Below, piece by piece: positions 1 through 5,390 of a stretch of 5,390 bases of DNA. Below the pieces are notes generated by a model, which was not told where the DNA came from, ran no database searches, and saw only the letters and a program-made list of their open reading frames with translations. This DNA comes from Opitutaceae bacterium. GTDB lineage: Bacteria; Verrucomicrobiota; Verrucomicrobiia; Opitutales; Opitutaceae. The stretch is taken from the NCBI GenBank assembly GCA_020847775.1, contig JADLBI010000072.1, forward strand, positions 1-5,390, read 5' to 3'. Within the stretch, counting starts at the first letter, position 1. Each line of letters begins with the position of its first letter. The position numbers were made by a program, and so were the translations under genes.

Positions 1-97
1 GCCGACGACCGCCGCGCGACATCGCCCGCGGCTTCACCTGCTGCGGGATATCGCGCCACGAACGGGCGGGGGCGGGATGGAGGCTCGACTTGTTCAC
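1..97 (-). CDS. ftsQ: Probable cell-division protein FtsQ, N-terminal 32 codons only
   Basis: An open frame starts at GTG (97-95), 5 bases after the ddl stop, and runs out of the window. Its 32 visible residues include SWRDIPQQVKPRAMSRGGRR (13-32): a polar, basic stretch with no hydrophobic segment yet. That fits the short cytoplasmic tail that precedes the single transmembrane helix of FtsQ, a bitopic divisome scaffold with a periplasmic POTRA domain. The identification rests mainly on position, since ddl is commonly followed by ftsQ in dcw clusters, and on a tail resembling what I recall from verrucomicrobial FtsQ proteins. No clear Shine-Dalgarno precedes the GTG; the upstream bases read CCTCC rather than GGAGG. 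The gene may therefore be translated by coupling to ddl, or the true start may differ. Any other divisome protein with a basic tail is possible. Confidence 0.7.
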   Translation of the reverse strand, partial: MNKSSLHPAPARSWRDIPQQVKPRAMSRGGRR

Positions 98-102
98 AAA
101 AT

Positions 103-1032
103 CTAGGAGGAAGCGGTTGCAGTCTTGAAACGGCGCACAGCGGGCATGACCAGTTCCCGAACCAATGCCGTGAAATCCAGCCCCACGCACCGCGCACTCA
201 TCGGCAGCAAACTGGTTTCTTTCATGCCGGGCAGCGTGTTGATTTCCAGCAAATAAAGTCCGTTTTGCGCAGAATATATGAAGTCAACCCGCGCGTAGTC
301 GCGGCAGTCGCAGGCCGCGAAGGCCTTTTCGGCGGATTGGCGCACGAACCGCGTGGTTTTCTCGTCCAACGGCGCGGGCGCGAGATACTCCGTCAGGCCT
401 TTGGTATATTTACTGGCGTAGTCATACACGCCGGATTTTGGTCGGATTTCGACGATGCCCATCGCCTGGCCATTAAGCACGCCAACGGAAAGTTCGCGCC
501 CGATGATGCGTTGCTCAATCAGCCACTCGCCTGTGGTGATTTTGGCCAAGGCGTCGGCTAGCTCGCCCTCATTGGCCACGATACTCAGCCCCACGCTGCT
601 GCCCTCGGCGTTGGGTTTAACCACGAGGCTGGAGCCGAGCGAAGCGACGACTTCGGCGGCGGCGGGCTTTTCGCCCGCGTTGAACAAAATCTGCTCCGCC
701 CCACCGACCCCGGCCTGTGCCGCGATGGCTTTTGTGCGCGCTTTGTCCATCGTCAACGCGCTGCTCGCGGCATCGCAGCCCGCGTAATGAACGCCCGCCG
801 CGTCCAACAGCCGCTGCATGCCGCCGTCCTCTCCGAAGGTGCCGTGCAGGGTCGAGAAAACCACCACGCCGGCGCAATCAAGCCCGGCGGGCACGGCCGC
901 GGTTTGCACGTCGATCAGCCGCGTGGGGAACGACCGACTTAACGCTTGGGCGCAGGCCCGGCCCGAGCCGAGCGACACCTCGCGCTCCGCGGAAACACCG
1001 CCCGCCAGCACCGCGATCATTGGTTTGTTCAT
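103..1032 (-). CDS. ddl: D-alanine--D-alanine ligase
   Basis: Ddl is a cytoplasmic ATP-grasp enzyme that joins two D-Ala into the dipeptide added by MurF and later cross-linked. The 309 residues match short DdlB-type ligases. Visible motifs are LAGGVSAEREVSLGSG (9-24, Glu16 for the first D-Ala), LHGTFGEDG (62-70), MDKARTK (95-101, Lys97), VVKPNAEGSSVG (137-148, Lys139 for ATP, Ser145), GREL (178-181), the omega-loop YDYASKYTKG (203-212), YARVDF (246-251, Arg248, Asp250), LEINTLPGM (262-270, metal ligands Glu263 and Asn265) and SLLPMSA (274-280). Lys208-Tyr209 matches the Lys-Tyr pair of D-Ala-D-Ala ligases; D-Ala-D-Lac ligases carry Phe at the Tyr position, so ordinary D-Ala-D-Ala product is inferred. 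The ATG overlaps the murCB TGA. The stop is TAG at 105-103, 5 bases before the next gene. Confidence 0.97.
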   Translation of the reverse strand: MNKPMIAVLAGGVSAEREVSLGSGRACAQALSRSFPTRLIDVQTAAVPAGLDCAGVVVFSTLHGTFGEDGGMQRLLDAAGVHYAGCDAASSALTMDKARTKAIAAQAGVGGAEQILFNAGEKPAAAEVVASLGSSLVVKPNAEGSSVGLSIVANEGELADALAKITTGEWLIEQRIIGRELSVGVLNGQAMGIVEIRPKSGVYDYASKYTKGLTEYLAPAPLDEKTTRFVRQSAEKAFAACDCRDYARVDFIYSAQNGLYLLEINTLPGMKETSLLPMSARCVGLDFTALVRELVMPAVRRFKTATASS

Positions 1033-3320
1033 AAGACATCCTCCCAATTTTTCCCGAAAAGCCGCGCTTCGGGCTCCAGCGTCACGCCATGCGTGGCGCG
1101 CACGCGATTGCGCACCACCCGCACGAGCCCGAGCACATCGGCGCCGGTCGCACCCCCGCGATTCACGATAAAATTGGCGTGCACCGGCGAAACCTCGGCC
1201 TGCCCCACCCGCAGTCCCTTCAGCCCGGCCTGATCGATCAGCCGGCCGGCTGAGCCGCCGTCGGGGTTTTTGAAAATGCAGCCCGCGCTCGGCTCGCGCG
1301 GCTGCGACTCTTGGCGCTTGCGTCGGTAAACATCGATCTGCCGGCTGACCGCCCCGGTATCCGCCGCCGCCGCGGGTCGGAGCAGCGCGCCCAACGCGAT
1401 CGCGTCGTCCAAATCCGCGCAATGCCGGTAGGCCACATGCATGTCGGCTTTGCGGCGGGTGCCGACCTCTCCCCGCGTCGTGATGAATTGCACCTCCTCA
1501 ACCACGTCGAACATCCACCCACCCATCGCGCCGGCGTTCATGCGCAACGCGCCCCCGACGTTGCCGGGAATCCCCTCCAGAAACTCAAACCCCGCCAGTC
1601 CCGCCTTCGCTGCGAGTCCGCAGAGATTTTTCAAGCGCAGTCCCGCGCCCACCCAGACGCGGTCCCCCCCCCGTGGTTCAAACCCCGCCCAGTTTTCATG
1701 CCCGAGCGAAATCACCAGGGCGTCCACGCCCTCGTCCGCCACGATCAGATTGGAGCCACGGCCGAGCGGCAGAACCGGCGCCTCGCGCTCGTGCGCCAGT
1801 CGCAGCAGCGCCTGCAGATCGGCAATGCTGGCCGGCTCGGCGTAAACCCGTGCCGCGCCACCAACGCGCATCGTGGTCTTGTTCGCCAACGGTTCCTCCC
1901 GCGCGACCTTGGTGGTCGACGAAAGCCGACTCCGCGCCTCCTCCGTGAACTTATCCCAAAACTCGCACCGCCACCGGACCAGCCAAGCACGGGCCTTGCG
2001 ATCAATGCTACCCGCGCCGACAAACGCCACGTGATCGCCCGGCCGCGCCTCGCCATCAAGCGCGGCAAACAATTCGGTGTCGGTCGCGACATGGCATGCG
2101 CCGCCCGGCGGAAATTCTCCCAGCAAATCGGCGGCTGAGCCCCCGGCCACGGGTGCCTCGCCCGCGCCGTAGACCTCGAGCAGCACCACCACGTCGGCAA
2201 TCTTGAGCGCATCGGCAAAACCGGCCTTGAACTGCGCGGTGCGGCTGTAGCGATGTGGTTGAAATACCACGATCAACCGTCGTTCCGCCACGAGCCCACG
2301 ACGCAGCTCCGTGAGTAGCGGACGAATCTCGGCCGGATGGTGCGCGTAATCCTCCAGCACACGCACGCCACCCAGCGTCGAAAGGACGGTCTGCCGCCGC
2401 CGCACGCCGGGAAACGCCGCCAGCAAATCCTCGCGCATTGGCGCGCCCATCAACTGCGCCGCGGCCAGTGCGGCGGTCGCGTTCAGCGCGTTGAACGCGC
2501 CATGCGCTCGCACCCGTGCCGTGTTAATTTGAAATTCGCCACCCAGTTTCAGACTCAGCCCCTCCGCCGAGTCGCTAGCGACCGCGCTGGCAAAATTGCC
2601 ACCCGGGCCGAAGGTGCGCGCGCGGTCCGGCACAGCGGCCGCGGCAATCCCGCGCGAAAGTTCGCAGCCACGATGCACCAGCACGGCGCCGCGCGTGCGC
2701 GCGAACAGCGCGCCAAACGCCGCGCCCAAATCCTCGGCCCGCCGGTAGTGGTCCACATGGTCCCAATCGAGATTCACCGTCAGTGTGAGCTCTGGAGAAA
2801 AATGTGCGATCGTGCCATCGCTCTCGTCGATCTCCGCCACGACCCAATCGTTGCCACCCACGGCCGCGGGCGGGAAATCGCCGCGCGCGGGCAAGCCGCC
2901 CAGCACGTAGCCCGCGCCAAAGCCCGCCGCACGCAACGTCGCCACGAGCATCGTGCTCGTCGTCGTCTTGCCATGCGCGCCGCAGACCGCCACCAACTTT
3001 TTGCCGCGCACCACCTCGGCAAGCATTTCCCCACGCCGCACTGTTGGGAGCTCTCGCCCGGCCGCTGCGCGCAAGGCCGTGTGCTCCGGCGCGATGGCGG
3101 ACGAAATCACCACCAAATCGCAATCCTCAGGCAGAGCCGACAGCGCCACGCCGGCCTCGGCCAACAACAAATTGACCTCGGGCGTCAACGCGTCGTCTTC
3201 ACCGCTAACCGTCCAGCCACTGCGCGCTAAAAATATCGCCAGAGGCGCGAGACCCATGCCGCCCACCCCGACACAGTGGATACGAAAGACCGCTCGGCCG
3301 AATAGCGGTGGCAGGCTCAT
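1029..3320 (-). CDS. murC-murB: Bifunctional UDP-MurNAc--L-alanine ligase / UDP-N-acetylenolpyruvoylglucosamine reductase (MurC-MurB fusion)
   Basis: One 763-residue cytoplasmic protein carries two complete enzymes. Residues 1 to about 450 are MurC, which joins L-Ala to UDP-MurNAc using ATP. It shows the Rossmann loop GVGGMGLAPLA (18-28), P-loop CGAHGKTTTS (113-122, Lys118), IDESDGT (164-170), NLDWDHVDHY (183-192, His188 probably a metal ligand), AFNALNATAA (275-284), EDYAHHPAEI (323-332), FQPHRYSRT (353-361) and GAGSI (435-439). Residues about 455-763 are MurB, the FAD- and NADPH-dependent reductase that forms UDP-MurNAc. It shows KTTMRVGGAA (481-490), LGRGSNLIVADEG (519-531), GIPGNVGGALRMNAGA (583-598), YR (631-632), SAGCIFKNP (678-686), HANFIVN (714-720) and LEPEARLFG (748-756, Glu751 the likely catalytic acid). 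The lengths match stand-alone enzymes, with almost no added linker. No stop or frame change separates the halves. Cys681 occupies the usual catalytic Ser position. A G9 run codes for residues 550-553. Both ends overlap their neighbours by ATGA. Confidence 0.95.
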   Translation of the reverse strand: MSLPPLFGRAVFRIHCVGVGGMGLAPLAIFLARSGWTVSGEDDALTPEVNLLLAEAGVALSALPEDCDLVVISSAIAPEHTALRAAAGRELPTVRRGEMLAEVVRGKKLVAVCGAHGKTTTSTMLVATLRAAGFGAGYVLGGLPARGDFPPAAVGGNDWVVAEIDESDGTIAHFSPELTLTVNLDWDHVDHYRRAEDLGAAFGALFARTRGAVLVHRGCELSRGIAAAAVPDRARTFGPGGNFASAVASDSAEGLSLKLGGEFQINTARVRAHGAFNALNATAALAAAQLMGAPMREDLLAAFPGVRRRQTVLSTLGGVRVLEDYAHHPAEIRPLLTELRRGLVAERRLIVVFQPHRYSRTAQFKAGFADALKIADVVVLLEVYGAGEAPVAGGSAADLLGEFPPGGACHVATDTELFAALDGEARPGDHVAFVGAGSIDRKARAWLVRWRCEFWDKFTEEARSRLSSTTKVAREEPLANKTTMRVGGAARVYAEPASIADLQALLRLAHEREAPVLPLGRGSNLIVADEGVDALVISLGHENWAGFEPRGGDRVWVGAGLRLKNLCGLAAKAGLAGFEFLEGIPGNVGGALRMNAGAMGGWMFDVVEEVQFITTRGEVGTRRKADMHVAYRHCADLDDAIALGALLRPAAAADTGAVSRQIDVYRRKRQESQPREPSAGCIFKNPDGGSAGRLIDQAGLKGLRVGQAEVSPVHANFIVNRGGATGADVLGLVRVVRNRVRATHGVTLEPEARLFGKNWEDVL
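1040..1045 (-). promoter_or_regulatory. Ribosome binding site of ddl
   Basis: GGGAGG on the minus strand lies 7 bases before the ATG at 1032-1030. It is embedded in the Trp-Glu-Asp codons at the end of murB. It supports this ATG as the ddl start over the longer open frame that reaches back to 1422. Confidence 0.8.
1664..1672 (-). repeat. Nine-G homopolymer inside the murB half
   Basis: Nine consecutive C on the plus strand read as nine G in the gene. They span the Arg550 (CGG), Gly551 (GGG), Gly552 (GGG) and Asp553 (GAC) codons of the fusion protein. The MurB motifs continue in frame on both sides, so the length as given is the functional one. Such runs are prone to slippage and to sequencing error. 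Confidence 0.9.
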
Positions 3321-4441
3321 GCCGGGACGGTCCTTTCGCTGGGCGTGGTCGGTGCCGGAGCCGCCAGATCCTCGAGATCGGCCAGCATGAGGCGCAGCGG
3401 ATTCGCGCGGTCCATGCGCTGGAGATTCGCGCGGAAGCGGCGAAGCAGCCAGTCGTTGAAAATCGTGTCGATCACCTCGCTTTGCAGCCGATCAAGGGCC
3501 GTTTGCTCCACCACGAAACCGCCGCCTTGCCGCTCGAAAAACGCGGCGTTGGCCCGCTGGTGGTCGTCTGCCGCGTGCGGATAGGGCACCAGAATCGCGG
3601 GCGTGGCGCAGCGGATCAATTCGGCGATCGTGCCAGCGCCCGCGCGCGACACCACAAGATCGGCCGCCGACATCAGCGCGGCCACGTCGTCGCAGAATGG
3701 CACGAAAATCGACTTCACCGTCTCGCCTGTCGCGGCGGGCAACTCGACGGACCGCGCCTCACCCTTGCCCGGACCGGTCACGACGTAAACTTGGATGCCC
3801 TCGGCGGCGAGCTCGCCCAACCGCGCTTGCACCCAACCGTTGAGCGGCCCCGAGCCCTGACTGCCGCCAAACACCACCAGCACGCTGCGCGTCGGCGCGA
3901 GCCCCAACCGCTGGCAAGCTTCGGCGCGGGGCATCGCGCTAATTTCCCGGCGCACCGGCATACCAACATGACGAATGTTCCGCGCGCGAGCGCTGGCGAG
4001 CCGGACCCCTGTCGGCAGATAAACCCGTTGCGTCATGCCACCGAGCGCGCGCACCGCCAAGCCCGGCACGCGGTTGGACTCATGCAGCGCCACCGGCACC
4101 TTGCGCAACCGCCCCGCGAGCGCCACGCCTGCCGAGGTGAAACCGCCGAACGCGACAATGCCGTCAGGCCGCAGCCGTCTGACCAGCCGCAGGCAAAACA
4201 GAAAGCCCCGCGCCTGCGAGACTAGGCAACGCGCCAGCTTGACGGGATGCCACGAGAAGCCTGTACCGGGCACGCGCAAAAACTCGAACTGCGGATATTT
4301 CTCCACCAGTCGCGCGTCCACTTTCTTGCGACTGATGAGCAAGGTCACCCGGTGCCCGCGATCAGTCAGCCCCTCGGCCAATGCGATGCCGGGAGCCAAA
4401 TGCCCGCCGGTGCCGCCGCATGATATTATCCAAGTACTCAT
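3317..4441 (-). CDS. murG: UDP-GlcNAc:lipid I N-acetylglucosaminyltransferase MurG
   Basis: MurG transfers GlcNAc from UDP-GlcNAc to lipid I on the cytoplasmic face of the inner membrane, giving lipid II, the FtsW substrate. The 374-residue length is normal for this GT28-family, GT-B fold enzyme. The N-terminal acceptor domain has the glycine-rich loop CGGTGGHLAPGIALA (8-22), VAFGGFTSAG (96-105) and HESNRVPGL (120-128). GMPVR (160-164) lies at the domain boundary. The C-terminal donor domain has the second glycine loop FGGSQGSG (191-198), SRAGAGTIAEL (265-275), whose Glu274 matches the Glu that contacts the UDP-GlcNAc ribose, and PYPHAADDHQRANA (286-299). The start is the ATG whose TGA-overlapping context (ATGA, 4441-4438) is preceded by GGGAGG and which places the glycine loop right at the N terminus, as in the family. 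The C-terminal tail (about 360-374) is Ala/Pro/Thr-rich and probably unstructured. The stop overlaps the start of murCB by ATGA. Confidence 0.97.
   Translation of the reverse strand: MSTWIISCGGTGGHLAPGIALAEGLTDRGHRVTLLISRKKVDARLVEKYPQFEFLRVPGTGFSWHPVKLARCLVSQARGFLFCLRLVRRLRPDGIVAFGGFTSAGVALAGRLRKVPVALHESNRVPGLAVRALGGMTQRVYLPTGVRLASARARNIRHVGMPVRREISAMPRAEACQRLGLAPTRSVLVVFGGSQGSGPLNGWVQARLGELAAEGIQVYVVTGPGKGEARSVELPAATGETVKSIFVPFCDDVAALMSAADLVVSRAGAGTIAELIRCATPAILVPYPHAADDHQRANAAFFERQGGGFVVEQTALDRLQSEVIDTIFNDWLLRRFRANLQRMDRANPLRLMLADLEDLAAPAPTTPSERTVPA
3331..3336 (-). promoter_or_regulatory. Probable ribosome binding site of murC-murB
   Basis: AAAGGA on the minus strand lies 10 bases before the ATG at 3320-3318, inside the end of murG. 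It is weaker and more distant than the GGGAGG sites of murG and ddl, so this gene may depend more on coupling to murG translation. Confidence 0.55.
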
Positions 4442-5390
4442 GCCAGCGCCTCCCGCAATGAACGCCGCCGAGCCGAAAGCCCGGCGCGCGGCCACGCACG
4501 TTGCGTGTTGATGATGATGCCGACCAGCATGGCCATGAGGAACAGGTTGGAGAGCCCCGCGCTGATAAACGGCAGCGACATGCCCTTCGTCGGAAACACG
4601 CCGGTCACCACGCCGAGATTGACGACGGCCTGCAGGCTGATGAACAACACGCACCCGGCCACAAGCAAAAACTGGAATAGATTCGGCGCGCGGCGCAGGT
4701 GCACGAGTCCGGCGACAAACATGATCAGGAACACCGCCACGATCCCCAGCGTGAACCACAGCCCCAGTTCTTCGGCCACGACGGCGAGAATAAAATCCGT
4801 GTGCGCCTCGGGCAGGTAGTTGAGTTGCTGGCGCCCCTGCCCCAGCCCAACGCCGTCGACCCCGCCCGCGGCAAACGCGGCCAGCGCCTGATAGAGTTGG
4901 TAGGTGCCACCCTGCTTGTTGCCCTCGACATCGAGAAACGCCGTCAGCCGATACAGCCGGTTGGGGTTGTGGATCACCAGCACCGCGAAGGCCAGCACCA
5001 CCGCACCCACGGTCGGCAGGATGTAACGCCACTTGGCCCCAGCGAGAAACAGTAAAGCCATGCCCACCACGATCACCAACGCAGCGGTGCCAAAATCCGG
5101 CTCCATGACGATCAGACCGGCGAAGCCCAGCACCATGCCGATTGGATAGAGGTAGCCGCGTTTCAGGTCGTCGATGCGCGTTTGGTTCAACGCCAGATAG
5201 TGCGCGAGGCAGAACACCATCGCGAGCTTGGCGAATTCTGAGATTTGCAACCGCACCGGACCCACGCCGAGCCACCGGCGGCTGCCTTTCACTTCCACGC
5301 CCACATGCGGAATTAGCACCAATAGCAATAGCAACCCCGTCACGCCGGCCACGACGCCCGCGGTGCAAACGGTGGAGAGCAAACCCGCGC
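4438..5390 (-). CDS. ftsW: Septal peptidoglycan glycosyltransferase FtsW (SEDS family), 5'-truncated by window edge
   Basis: FtsW is a polytopic inner-membrane SEDS protein that polymerises lipid II into septal glycan together with its partner class B PBP. The frame stays open to the window end, so the start and roughly the first 60-80 residues are missing; about 316 residues are visible. Numbering from the codon at 5382, I see KGSRRWLGVG and the QISEFAK motif (46-52), EPDFGT (94-99), the long extracellular loop ending in YLPEAHTDF (189-197), whose Asp196 matches the catalytic Asp of SEDS enzymes, and FPTKGMSLPFISAG (263-276). About eight to nine hydrophobic segments are present, and the protein ends in a basic cytoplasmic tail (295-314). 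QISE replaces the usual QPSE, and SAGLSN replaces the usual SYGGSS. RodA is the close paralogue, but the position just before murG in a dcw cluster favours FtsW. The TGA stop overlaps the murG start. Confidence 0.95.
   Translation of the reverse strand, partial: AGLLSTVCTAGVVAGVTGLLLLLVLIPHVGVEVKGSRRWLGVGPVRLQISEFAKLAMVFCLAHYLALNQTRIDDLKRGYLYPIGMVLGFAGLIVMEPDFGTAALVIVVGMALLFLAGAKWRYILPTVGAVVLAFAVLVIHNPNRLYRLTAFLDVEGNKQGGTYQLYQALAAFAAGGVDGVGLGQGRQQLNYLPEAHTDFILAVVAEELGLWFTLGIVAVFLIMFVAGLVHLRRAPNLFQFLLVAGCVLFISLQAVVNLGVVTGVFPTKGMSLPFISAGLSNLFLMAMLVGIIINTQRAWPRAGLSARRRSLREALA
4449..4454 (-). promoter_or_regulatory. Ribosome binding site of murG
   Basis: GGGAGG on the minus strand lies 7 bases upstream of the ATG at 4441-4439, inside the last codons of ftsW. 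It fixes the murG start, although the same frame stays open for about 300 codons further upstream. Confidence 0.8.

Noticed and set aside
98..102. A terminator or promoter between ddl and the next gene.
   Set aside because: The gap is only 5 bases and I see no hairpin with a T run or paired promoter boxes around it.
103..1032. A vancomycin-resistance type (D-Ala-D-Lac) ligase.
   Set aside because: The omega-loop Lys208-Tyr209 pair and the dcw context match housekeeping D-Ala-D-Ala ligase. No vanH, vanX or regulator genes are nearby.
1033..1422. A 130-codon in-frame extension upstream of ddl.
   Set aside because: It overlaps the MurB C-terminal catalytic region out of frame, has Arg/Ala/Gly-rich low-information sequence, and the internal ATG at 1032 has a strong ribosome site and a normal Ddl N terminus.
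2575..3123. A minus-strand 182-residue frame inside the MurC half.
   Set aside because: It is an out-of-frame shadow of the motif-rich MurC sequence, dominated by Arg, Gly and Ala, with no independent support.
1311..4225. Long plus-strand open frames at 1311-2138, 2337-3230 and 3308-4225.
   Set aside because: They are antisense to murC-murB and murG, rich in Arg, His, Gln and Pro, lack recognisable motifs or ribosome sites, and follow the GC-rich codon pattern of the real genes.
4442..5368. The murG frame stays open upstream through the whole visible ftsW region, giving a possible 683-residue protein.
   Set aside because: The upstream part is Arg/Gly-rich with no family motifs and lies out of frame over a clear FtsW. 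The ATG at 4441 has GGGAGG at the right spacing and places the MurG glycine loop at the N terminus. Open shadow frames are expected in GC-rich DNA.
1..5390. A defence system, mobile element, CRISPR array or other accessory system.
   Set aside because: The window is filled end to end by co-directional cell-wall and division genes with no direct or inverted repeat array, integrase, transposase or RNA gene visible.

Overview
This window is a GC-rich, tightly packed stretch of a bacterial division and cell-wall (dcw) cluster. All genes are transcribed from the minus strand, so transcription runs from high to low coordinates. In that order the genes are ftsW (5' end outside the window), murG, a fused murC-murB, ddl, and the first 32 codons of a gene that I read as ftsQ. 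There are no RNA genes, mobile elements, CRISPR arrays or long intergenic gaps. The only untranslated spacer between genes is 5 bases, between ddl and ftsQ.

The organism is a Gram-negative-type bacterium with a classical dcw order. The joined MurC-MurB polypeptide, the GC-rich composition and the N-terminal signature of the putative FtsQ together suggest Verrucomicrobiota, perhaps Opitutaceae-like. This placement is an inference from memory and was not tested by a search.

Layout: 5390-4438 encodes most of FtsW, the septal SEDS glycosyltransferase. 4441-3317 encodes MurG, which makes lipid II. 3320-1029 encodes a 763-residue protein with a complete MurC ligase followed by a complete MurB reductase. 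1032-103 encodes D-Ala-D-Ala ligase. 97-1 encodes the start of a likely FtsQ. The first three junctions are all ATGA stop/start overlaps, so the genes are almost certainly one transcript with coupled translation. Shine-Dalgarno-like sites for murG, murCB and ddl lie inside the preceding coding sequence. No promoter or terminator is visible.

Together the products cover several steps of one pathway. MurB reduces the enolpyruvyl precursor to UDP-MurNAc. MurC adds L-Ala. Ddl supplies the D-Ala-D-Ala that is added later by MurF (not in the window). MurG adds GlcNAc to lipid I, and FtsW polymerises lipid II at the septum, where FtsQ helps assemble the divisome. The region is core housekeeping sequence and I found no undescribed system. 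The points most worth a second look are the MurC-MurB fusion, a cysteine where MurB normally has its catalytic serine, a nine-G run in the murB half, and the short ftsQ start.
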